DNA of 64,000 bases from Liopterus haemorrhoidalis (lineage: Eukaryota; Arthropoda; Insecta; Coleoptera; Dytiscidae), in contig OZ020625.1 of assembly GCA_963971575.1 (NCBI GenBank), positions 19,002,829 to 19,066,828 on the forward strand. The letters are read 5' to 3'. Below, piece after piece: positions 56,479-64,000 of this stretch; position 1 is the first letter of the stretch; every line of letters starts with the position of its first letter. Below the pieces are notes generated by a model. The model did no database searches. It was not told where the DNA came from and saw only the letters and a list, made by a program, of their open reading frames with translations. A program made the position numbers and the translations under genes.

Positions 56479-56640
56479 CTTGTGCAATGGTAATATGCAA
56501 TCGTAAACAATTAGATTACACCACTTGTTTATAGTCACTGGTATTAAGGTAGACAAGTAACCGCTCAAAACACGTACGGGCTTGGAAAACACGTACGGCT
56601 CCAAGATAACAGTATGTCTGTAGTTATGTTATTTGACAAA

Positions 56641-57477
56641 AACTATGTTAATTAATATTTCACACCTTGTAAAAACAAATGCAAAATACACTATACCACT
56701 TTGTAGCTTATAGAAAACACTTTCCGGTAGTATATAACACAATAAATAAAATATGATTTTTCCACTGAAAATTAATAAATTATCAGGAGACAATATAAAA
56801 CGATACGATTTTAATAAATGTATAATATAATATATATATATATATATATGTTTTAATTTGTAGCACTTTTAAGCAGCACTGAACAAAACTGCACACAAAT
56901 AGCACACGTCTAGCTACGTTCGTAATTCATGTGGAACTGAATCTTTTAACTAATAGAGAAGTGCGTTTGGAAAAGTTTTCTGTTGTCGATAGAAAGAGAT
57001 AGATATATGCACTGTACAACATGTTAAAAGAGATGGAAGATACGTTACTAGTTTGTACCATTTTCGCGGTAAAAACACAATCATAACCTTGTTTCTTTGA
57101 CAGAGTTTGGTGACGATTTCTTATCGATTTCTTTTAACAAAAAAAATGAATATTTTAAAATAATTATAAGTAAAAATGTAATGGTACCTAACTAATTATT
57201 CATGATATTAACTAGTTACTTATATCTTGTTGATATGAATCTTTAACAAAATAACGTAAAGCAATACATATTTGGAGTTTAGTTGAAATATTTCCACCTT
57301 TTGAAGATACCTTTTATATAGTCATTTGAAATTTTAAGTAATATTTAAACTCTTTAGTAAATTTAATTCTTAACTTAATGATTATAATAATTTTTTTCTT
57401 TTATTATACAATTTACTTAGTAATTGATTTCTCAGTTAACGCATTTCACGAACATCCCGAAAATCTCTTATATATGA
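56641..57477. other. Unassigned AT-rich stretch
   Basis: Contains a short (TA)n tract at about 56827-56850. Nothing else recognised. Confidence 0.4.
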
Positions 57478-57845
57478 GGTGTACCGGAAAGTTTTTTCGT
57501 TTTTATAATTAGTGCAGTATGCGAACTAGTCACGATTTATTCGCTGAATTAAACAGACGTCTTTTGCGTTTTGATTAAACTCTGTAATCTTGAGTATCTA
57601 ATTATTGTTTTCGTTTCATTTTAAACCCTTGCATTTTAAAATGGCAGAAGAATTTTCATCAAAACATTTTTTATGCTGTTTAATCTTGTATGAGTAAAAA
57701 AAAAGTTGCTACAGTTGCTACATAAAACATTTGCACTGTTTATGGTGATAAACTGTACGCACATGTTAACAGTGGTTTAAAAAACTTTAATCAGAAAATT
57801 TATGCTTGGATGATGAAGTTTGATCTGGAAGGCCCTATCAAGGAA
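57478..57845 (+). pseudogene. Mariner transposase N-terminal relic with left TIR
   Basis: The sequence begins GAGGTGTACCGGAAAGTTTT after TATAT, a typical mariner terminal repeat. From 57641 the + strand gives MAEEFSSKHFLCCLILYE, a stop, KKKVATVAT, a stop, then NICTVYGD, matching the mariner HTH region with its NIC-x-YG motif, and further on WMMKFDLEGP. Two or more stops and loss of the rest (DDD catalytic domain and right end) make it a dead 5' fragment. Confidence 0.7.
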
Positions 57846-58221
57846 TAATTTATTATGAGATGTTTAAATCGGGGCAAAGTGTTAATTCTGATCTCTTACG
57901 ATTTTTTTTTCTTTTTACAAAAGATCTTTTACAAAGATCTGTTATAAAATATAATTGACGTGTAATAGGCCATCTTTTATAAAATATTTCTTTTGTAAAA
58001 GTTATTTTGTAAAATATATTGGGCTCAACAGCGCTATGAAGTGACGCCAAGCGGACTATAACTGAACTAAGCGAAACGAGTAATAGTTTATTGTTTACAT
58101 CTGGTTTACATGTGTTTTCTCGTGTAGTTTGTATTGCTTTTAAAAGTTAGTGTTGCAGTTTGTTTGTTATATTAACTTTTGATAGCAATTATTATTCTTT
58201 TTTATATTACTTTATGTTATA

Positions 58222-58335
58222 ATGAGTTATTATAACACAAATTGGTGTGTGTTTGGCTGTCACTCTAGAAAAGGAAGTAACAAAAATATTTACTTCCACT
58301 ATTTTCCAAATGAGAAACAATTTGTGAACTGTTAA
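58222..58335 (+). pseudogene. THAP domain N-terminal fragment
   Basis: ATG at 58222, 37 codons: NWCVFGCHSRKGSNKN then YFHYFPNEK, the start of a THAP finger (first two Cys and the FP motif), ending in a stop. Only the first third of the domain remains, or the rest lies in an exon that I cannot place. Confidence 0.6.
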
Positions 58336-58527
58336 TAAATTTGGTGCTGTGGAAGTGATAATAACAAACTAGTATTTATTAAACAAATTAAATAAAAAAC
58401 AAACACTAAATTATAAAAATCCTTCTCGAACATAATTAAATATCTACCCGGGTAATTTTAATGCAGAATTAGGGCAAGCGGTCTCAAATTCTGTACGCAG
58501 CTTTTCTAATACATTTTCACTGAACTT

Positions 58528-59138
58528 TCAGTGCCTGCTTTTGTTTTTAATCAATTTATTTAGGCAAGGAGTTTCTAACAGAGGTTTCGGTTCATACTGT
58601 TGTAAGACAGGTTTCTTAAAAGTAGTCCACAGGCATTTTAAATCTGTGCTGGTTAATATTTCCATACTCAATATATTGTTTCTGGAACAAAAAGTAAAAC
58701 CAACAGAAACCACACAAAAAAAAGATAAATCAAATATTTCACAATCAATCAATGCCTTGATCTTGGCTTCTTTCATTTTGGTTTGTTAACCACCTGGCAC
58801 AAAATAATAGGATAGCTGAAATGTGTTTGCATGTAGTTCCTGCTTTACATGTGCAGGACATATTTAAAACTTCAACATCATTACTAAATTTTAATTTCCC
58901 AGTGACTTCGTGAGATGGTGTTCTCAAACTGCTTGTTTGTAAACATAACCCACATATGCTCATCATTTTTGTCCAAAATTCCGCACAACATAAGATTTCC
59001 GGCGTTTAACAACTCTTCTCCTTCAACTACACACCTAGAAGAAGGTGTTGCACTTAAAAAATTAAAATAATTTAATAAAGATAGCTGTTTATTATCCATT
59101 GCAAATCGAGTATTTAACATGTAAACAAATATGGACAA
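58528..59138 (-). pseudogene. SWIM zinc-finger protein fragment
   Basis: Three minus-strand frames (58884-59138, 58745-58966, 58528-58776) read as one broken protein. The middle part has HEVTGKLKF, VLNMSCTCKAGTTCKHISAI and LLFCARWL: the CxCxnCxH signature of a SWIM finger. The upstream part (MWVMFTNKQFENTISRSH) runs into it after a frame change near 58890-58900. SWIM proteins of this look accompany several insect DNA transposons and recombinase-type genes, but no nuclease domain is seen here. Confidence 0.6.
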
Positions 59139-59718
59139 CTTTCACATTACTCGTTTCAATCAGCTGTTCACAGCGCTCGTAGCGCCGCCATCGGGCATTG
59201 TTGTACCCAATAGCCTTCTGCTAACCTTGATAAAAGATTCGACAGTTTGAAAACAACATGGCGGAAGGAAAGTTCAGTTGGTGTGTCTCTACAACAAAAT
59301 TATTAATTTCTGAATATGAGGGGTATGAAATGTTGTATAATCATCAACATTCTGATTACAAAAATAGAAATAAAAGGTTAGAGGTGTACAAAATTATTGC
59401 AAACGCAATATCAAAAGCGATAAACGGGAAATGTACGGTGGATGATGTAAAAAAAAAAATTAAATGGATTGAGAAGCCAATATTTAGCTGAAAAAATGAA
59501 GGTAAGTAAATACAAACAGTTTTATTTATTAAATTAAAGTTACAATGTATATCACTACTACATTTCATAATTCCAATCAAGTTTATAGAAATTAATTAAA
59601 CCTAACCTAACTATACCGGTGTTTAACAATCTCTCGTTTATCATTTTTCAGGTGCTAAACAGCATGAAAAGTGGAGCGGAAGAAAATGATGTGTACAAGC
59701 CCTCAGTATACTGGTTTC

Positions 59719-60090
59719 GGTACAACCCGGGAATAGATTGCTACACAACTGTGCATACGTCACACCGCCTTACATCGCACATGTTTTGTTTTACATACGA
59801 TGGTTCTAAACAGGCGGAATTATTATATTAGCGCGAGTTTCTTGAAACATATAGTGTTTTGTCATTAAACTAGAAGATGGGTAGCTCGCTTCGCTCGGCT
59901 TTTTCTAACCAAACCCTTACTAACCTAACCTAACCTAAGATAGTGTTTTGTCATTAAACTAGAAGATGGGTAGCTCGCACCATTGTTTTACAGCCACTGA
60001 TAATCCTTGAATTATTTAGTAAAATTGTTATGTGCTACCATCTACAAAGAAATTTTGTAACGTTGTAGCAATCTAATCCCTGGTCTAGCC
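59719..60090. mobile_element. MITE in the Harbinger Myb exon, 8-bp target duplication
   Basis: CTGGTTTC occurs on both sides (59711-59718, 60091-60098). The ends mirror each other imperfectly: GG-x-ACAACCCGGGAATAG at the left, and GGCTAGACCAGGGATTAG in reverse complement at the right, both leading into ATTGCTACA. The 372-bp insert carries a 40-bp direct repeat (near 59857 and 59940; TAGTGTTTTGTCATTAAACT). The size of the duplication points to hAT. Confidence 0.75.
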
Positions 60091-60331
60091 CTGGTTTCCA
60101 CTTATGAAATTTTTGGAAAAATCGACGAACGCGGATGAGTCATCGTCAAATTTAGACCCATCGCAAAATGTAATAGAGCTAGAGGCAGTTCAAGATAAAG
60201 TAAGTTTTTAATTGTTACACTAGATTACACTAGACCAAGGGTTCAATGGAATTTATAATTATAGTCTTCACATGAAATTATGAACTCTCGAGGCAGGTTA
60301 GAAGGTAAAAAATTAAGACCCCTGCGCTAGT

Positions 60332-61141
60332 CTAAATATATCTGTCTTGCCATGGTACTCTGCCAGGACCATTATAAAACATTTTAAAGTCTTCCCTTAT
60401 TTCACGGCCATGACGATTTCTTCCGTTAACAACTTGGTTTGCAAGAGCTTGCATTTCAAGGGATTCCTCATCACTGCGAGTATCTAGAAATTGATCACCA
60501 TCTTCAATTCGAGAAATAATTTCATGGCGAGTATATAGATGTTTCCTTTTTTCAGTTAACAAATTATGTAATGTGCAAGCTGCAAGGGTAATGCTCTTAA
60601 CTTTTTCAGGTGATAAGTTAATAGAAGTTAGAAAAATTCTGAATCGAGTAGCTAAAATCCCAAAACTACTTTCAACCATTCTCCTTCCTCGAGATAATCT
60701 GTAATTAAAAATTCTCTCTTCCTTTGTAATGTTTTTCAAAGGGTACGGTTTCATAACACTGTAGCTTAATGGGAAAGCATCGTCAGCAAGTACAATATAC
60801 GGCAGAGTAATATTTGTGTTGGGAAGTTTTTTGCAATCAGGTATATTCAATATCGATCTGTCTGTGAGGCATTCTTTCAGTTTACTTTTGGCATACACCC
60901 CACTATCACCGATTCGGCCATTAGTTCCAACATCTACGTATAAGAATTTGTAGTTGGCATCTGTAAGCGCAAATAAAATAATACTGTGATAAGCTTTGTA
61001 ATTATAGAAATGAGATCCACCCGATTGTGGACAAGTAATTCGGATGTGTTTGCCGTCCATAGCTCCAATTGTATTGAATTCATTCCATTTGTCTTCGAAC
61101 TCATTTGCAATATTTTCCCATTCTTCCTTTGTTGTTGGTAC
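60332..61141 (-). CDS. PIF/Harbinger (HARBI1-like) transposase, main exon
   Basis: The exon starts after an acceptor at 61142-61144 (minus) with VPTTKEEWENIANEF and runs to a stop at 60332. It contains the DDE_Tnp_4 nuclease core: IGAMDGKHIRI (first Asp), YIVLADDAFPL (second Asp) and NYRLSRGRRMVESSFGILATRFRIF (Glu), then LTLAACTLHN-type helices (ITLAACTLHNLL). All three catalytic residues are present and the frame is open. The usual N-terminal helix-turn-helix part, about 100 residues, is not in this exon and I could not place it; it may have been lost or lie beyond the later gypsy insertion. It works with the Myb-like protein. Confidence 0.88.
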   Translation of the reverse strand, partial: VPTTKEEWENIANEFEDKWNEFNTIGAMDGKHIRITCPQSGGSHFYNYKAYHSIILFALTDANYKFLYVDVGTNGRIGDSGVYAKSKLKECLTDRSILNIPDCKKLPNTNITLPYIVLADDAFPLSYSVMKPYPLKNITKEERIFNYRLSRGRRMVESSFGILATRFRIFLTSINLSPEKVKSITLAACTLHNLLTEKRKHLYTRHEIISRIEDGDQFLDTRSDEESLEMQALANQVVNGRNRHGREIREDFKMFYNGPGRVPWQDRYI

Positions 61142-61768
61142 CTGTAATACAAAAAAAAAAACTTTTCTAAAAGTATTTACTCGTTACTCATTATGATCAT
61201 TTTATTATTGTTATTTTAGAATTTGTTTTATTGTTTTCAGGATTCAGTGGCTGAAAACATTGCCCCTACACCTAGTCCTTCGGTCAGCACAGAGAGGGCA
61301 CCAGCATTCCAGGCACCAAAAAAAAAGAAAAAGAAAATGGATACATATGATGCCTTGTTGATGCAGGCATCCAACACCATGACAGAAATGTCACAAATGG
61401 TGAAGGAGAAAGCGGTACCTGAGACAATTGAAGATTCTCTGGACAATTTCGGGAAATTTATTGTGTCGGAGTTACGTGGCATCCAAAGATCGAGTAATGA
61501 AATAATATTACGGCAAACAAAAAGAAAGATACAGCACGTTTTGATGGACACTTGGGAAATGATCGATTCCCAGTCATTACCCTTTAGCCTTACTTTTTCC
61601 CAAGCATCATCATCATCATCGTTTCCATGGCCAGCCACATCCGAGTCTATTACCTTTCACACTGTACAAAATAACCCAGCTACCATTACCATAACTTCTT
61701 CTCCTACTCCTCAACAAATGGACCAAAGTGAATTTAATTTAGCCAGTGATGACGAATCTCGTTATTAA

Positions 61769-61944
61769 TGACCATCTGGGAAACTCTTACTTTGTGTGTG
61801 TGTTTTTTTTTTTATATGTATTTCTATTATTAGTTAAAAATTAATATTACTTATTAACTTAATTTTTAAGCTTTTCTCTTTCGCTATGTAGGACTGTAGT
61901 CGAGTTTCTTATTTAATTATTATATATATATATATATATATATA
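61769..61944. other. AT-rich end of the Harbinger region with (TA)n
   Basis: T-rich sequence, then (TA)n at 61921-61944, into which the next gypsy element has inserted. Confidence 0.6.
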
Positions 61945-64000
61945 TGTAGGGGGGTCGGAGTTAAAGGGAAGTTTAATTCACTACTGATGTTAGATGTTGA
62001 TTTAATAACAATTTTATTGTGTCAAACAAACAATTAATATTACACATACACACTTTAATTAACTAATAACCAAAAATAATGCAAGTAAATGTAACTAACA
62101 ATGACAATCTTTAAATAATAATCAATCTTTATATTAATACACGTCTTAACGTCTTTCGTCGTACCGCCGTCTTGTTACTTCGTCAACACTCTACTGACTA
62201 CTGGCCGCTCCCGTAAACACATATGTTTCCCCCGTATCTCGGGTTTGACCTTGTCCGTATTTACTGGCTTAGGGGGTGCAGGGGGAACCGATCCTACATC
62301 TCGGCCCTTCCTGTTCGGAGCAGCGTCCTCGATGCTCTCATCAAGATCGCTGTCGTCATCTGAAACAAATAGCTCAGACTCGTCATTACCTACCAAAACC
62401 CAGGGCTTCATATGGTCGGCGGAGGCCGTCGTCTTGTTGGGTGGCTCTCCCGGCCCTAGTCTCTCCAGGTCGTATCTTTCGTTTGGCTTAGGTCGTACAA
62501 CTCTGTACGGTCCTAAGTATAACGGCTTCAGTTTGGATTGTGTTGTGAATTGGGTACGCAAAATCGCAACCAAATCATTCTTCTTGTACACGTGTGCTCT
62601 TTTACGTTTCTTGTTGTACGTCTTTCTATTTTCTTGTTGTATTCTTCTTATCTGTTCTTTTGCTTCGCGTCTCATTTCTTCTCTAGCTTCTTGGTATTGC
62701 TCTAAGTATTCTTCTCTTATTAATTCTTGTAGTCTAACATCTTCAGCTCTCTTCATCTTAACTCCTGTCAATAATTCGAATGGTGTGACTCCAATGCTTC
62801 GTTGGTATGTGTTATTCAAAGCTAATTGTAGTCGGTCGGTATGCTTATACCATTCTTCCTCTTTTTCAAGCGACATCTTTGACAATACAGGGATAATGAT
62901 CCTGTTGATGCGCTCTACTTGTCCATTCCCTCGTGGAACTCCGGTTGTAATATGAACGAGTTCAATCTTTTCTTTTCGACAGTATTCTTCAAATAGGGCT
63001 GACGTAAACGCCGTTCCTCTATCTGTGATGAATCTTCTTGGGTTACCAAACGTACTCTGCTGGATATTCAACTTGCTAATAACTTCTTGTGAAGTAAGTG
63101 TTTTTACCGGGTATATCCACACAAACTTCGTGAATGAGTCTACCACCACAAGAAGGTGTTGATAGTTCTTGTTCGTCGACTTCAAAGGTCCTAAGTGATC
63201 TAAGTGATACGTGTCTAACGGTACGTCACCTTTATCTAGCGGGTGGAGGAATCCCTCTTGTTTTCCTGACTTCCTGTTTAACAGAATACAGGGTATGCAA
63301 TTTCTAACATAATCCTGAATCTTCTCCTTCATCCTTGGAAACCAATACTCTCGCAATATTAGCTCCTCCGTCTTCCTTGTGGCGAAATGACCATTATCGT
63401 CATGCGCACTCTTTATGATGCATTTCTCCATCTTTCTAGGCAAAACTATCAGGCTTTCTCCGCTGTAGTTCTTGTGTAGTATATTGTCTTGAATATTGAA
63501 ATCTTCATATGTTTTTCCGTCTTCTATTATTGTTATTATAGCTTTAAGATGCTCATCTTTTTCTTGGGTTTCTCGTAAATCGTGTATTATTCCTGCGCGT
63601 TGGATTATCATGACTGGATTTCTTGATAGCGCATCTGCATGTTTCATTCTGTTGCCTGCTCGATGCTCTATTTGGTACTGGTAGTCTTCCAGGTACAAGG
63701 CCCATCTGGCGATTCTTGGAATTAGTTCTTTCTTATTCATCGTTTGGGCAAATGCAGCACAATCAGTTACAATCTTGAAAGGCAGTCCTATGAGGTACAC
63801 TCGGAATTTTTTCAGTGCATTTACAACAGCTAATGCCTCCAGTTCATAACTTCCATATTTTTGTTCAACCGGTGTAGTTTTCCGGCTCATATAATACACA
63901 GGGTGTATTTTGTTGTCTGTATCGGACTTCTGTAACAGAACAGCTCCGTACCCATGGCAGCTTGCGTCGGTATGTACCTCTGTCTCAGCATTGGGAGAAT
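61945..64000 (-). mobile_element. Second Ty3/gypsy element, cut by the window edge
   Basis: The left (3') LTR seems to run from TGTAGGGGGG (61945) to about 62219 (AACACA), next to a purine tract (CGGGGGAAACA on the minus strand). Pol runs rightwards beyond 64000. It inserted in a (TA)n tract. The other LTR is outside the window. Confidence 0.8.
62175..64000 (-). CDS. Gypsy Pol: RNase H, integrase and GPY/F module (partial)
   Basis: The minus-strand frame is open from beyond the window to 62175. The RNase H region continues across 63899 (YYMSRKTTPVEQKYGSYELEA, TDCAAFAQTM, HADALSRNPV). Integrase has HDDNGHF ... CIPC, then YHLDHLGPLK, TDRGTAF and GNGQVERINR, giving the DDE triad. The C-terminal part carries a GPY/F module (LYLGPYRVVRPKPNERYDLERL) and an acidic tail (FVSDDDSDLDES). 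It resembles the element at 47215-52649 throughout, so both belong to one lineage. It has no internal stop in the window, so this copy may be more intact. The stop lies inside the LTR. Confidence 0.92.
   Translation of the reverse strand, partial: SPNAETEVHTDASCHGYGAVLLQKSDTDNKIHPVYYMSRKTTPVEQKYGSYELEALAVVNALKKFRVYLIGLPFKIVTDCAAFAQTMNKKELIPRIARWALYLEDYQYQIEHRAGNRMKHADALSRNPVMIIQRAGIIHDLRETQEKDEHLKAIITIIEDGKTYEDFNIQDNILHKNYSGESLIVLPRKMEKCIIKSAHDDNGHFATRKTEELILREYWFPRMKEKIQDYVRNCIPCILLNRKSGKQEGFLHPLDKGDVPLDTYHLDHLGPLKSTNKNYQHLLVVVDSFTKFVWIYPVKTLTSQEVISKLNIQQSTFGNPRRFITDRGTAFTSALFEEYCRKEKIELVHITTGVPRGNGQVERINRIIIPVLSKMSLEKEEEWYKHTDRLQLALNNTYQRSIGVTPFELLTGVKMKRAEDVRLQELIREEYLEQYQEAREEMRREAKEQIRRIQQENRKTYNKKRKRAHVYKKNDLVAILRTQFTTQSKLKPLYLGPYRVVRPKPNERYDLERLGPGEPPNKTTASADHMKPWVLVGNDESELFVSDDDSDLDESIEDAAPNRKGRDVGSVPPAPPKPVNTDKVKPEIRGKHMCLRERPVVSRVLTK

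Larger units (their letters stand above)
52650..56640 (-). mobile_element. LINE with ORF1 and ORF2 (jockey/CR1-like)
   Basis: A minus-strand two-ORF element ends in an (AAATA)n-type tail at about 52650-52705, directly against the LTR of the gypsy element. ORF1 and ORF2 are separated by about 40 bases. Near 53205 about 90 codons present in the related LINE at 45080-47086 are missing. The 5' end is placed only roughly. Confidence 0.88.
58019..59210. mobile_element. TIR element with THAP and SWIM-finger gene fragments
   Basis: The ends mirror each other: TATTGGGCTCAACA at 58017 and, in reverse complement, TATTGGGTACAACA ending at 59212 (12 of 14), consistent with a TA duplication around TTGGG...CCCAA. 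Further in, AGCGCT-TGAA and GAAACGAGTAAT also pair as inverted repeats. Inside are a THAP fragment on the + strand and a SWIM zinc-finger gene fragment on the - strand. I cannot name the superfamily. Confidence 0.6.
59258..61768 (+). pseudogene. PIF/Harbinger Myb/SANT-like DNA-binding protein, three exons, disrupted
   Basis: ATG at 59258. Exon 1 (59258-59501) encodes a Myb/SANT- or MADF-like domain: FSWCVSTTKLLISEYEGYEM, AISKAINGKCTVDDVKKK, then in another frame LRSQYLAEKMK. The frame is lost in an A tract near 59451. Exon 2 (59652-60199) starts KSGAEENDVYKPSVYWF, is interrupted by a 372-bp element, and resumes MKFLEKSTNADESSS. Exon 3 (61241-61768) has a PKKKKKK basic run, NTMTEMSQMV and DSLDNFGKFIVSELRGI, ending at 61768. 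This protein normally binds the element ends and brings in the transposase. The transposase lies antisense in its second intron. Confidence 0.8.

Overview
This is an AT-rich insect genomic window made almost entirely of transposable elements. The evidence for an insect is an errantivirus (gypsy-type endogenous retrovirus with env), P-element-like, BEL/Pao, jockey/CR1-like, PIF/Harbinger and mariner elements, a ZAD (zinc-finger-associated domain) C2H2 gene, and spliced genes with GT/AG introns. I could not fix the order or species. The density of nested insertions suggests a large, repeat-rich genome.

Layout. 1-268 is an exact copy of part of the errantivirus found later in the window. 960-3330 is a LINE endonuclease relic split by a 1.6-kb hAT element (8-bp target duplication), which itself carries a 5'-truncated LINE end (13-bp duplication). 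4931-8606 is an eight-exon THAP/P-element transposase with one frame break. 9072-9478 is a mariner-type MITE. 9580-17506 is a complete errantivirus with identical 230-bp LTRs and a TGTA target duplication: gag, pol entered by a -1 frameshift, and env. Its pol carries a TARG1/OARD1-like macrodomain between RNase H and integrase. 18019-21200 holds a small helix-turn-helix fragment, a LINE ORF1 relic and a 1.9-kb minisatellite that abuts the ORF1 start. 21369-25837 is a hAT MITE carrying an internally deleted BEL/Pao element.

The only clear host gene is a ZAD-C2H2 zinc-finger gene on the + strand. It runs from a ZAD exon at 25931 to a terminal exon with 20 near-identical fingers ending in TAG at 37567; nine more fingers continue in frame after that stop. 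Its first intron holds two adjacent MITE copies in inverted orientation and a third MITE; a later intron holds a LINE RT relic.

From 38599 to the end: a decayed Ty1/copia element interrupted by a LINE; a candidate 2.26-kb LTR; a 5'-truncated LINE; a complete Ty3/gypsy element with a tRNA-Pro-like primer site and a 32-bp tandem array in its leader; a LINE with both ORFs (PHD-finger ORF1); a mariner relic; a TIR element with THAP and SWIM fragments; a PIF/Harbinger element (Myb-like gene with the transposase antisense in its intron, plus an inserted MITE); and a second gypsy element running off the window.

The main novelty candidate is the macrodomain-bearing errantivirus. It combines retroviral machinery with a predicted ADP-ribose-processing enzyme, and lies in a window that also holds a large zinc-finger array of a class often linked to transposon control.
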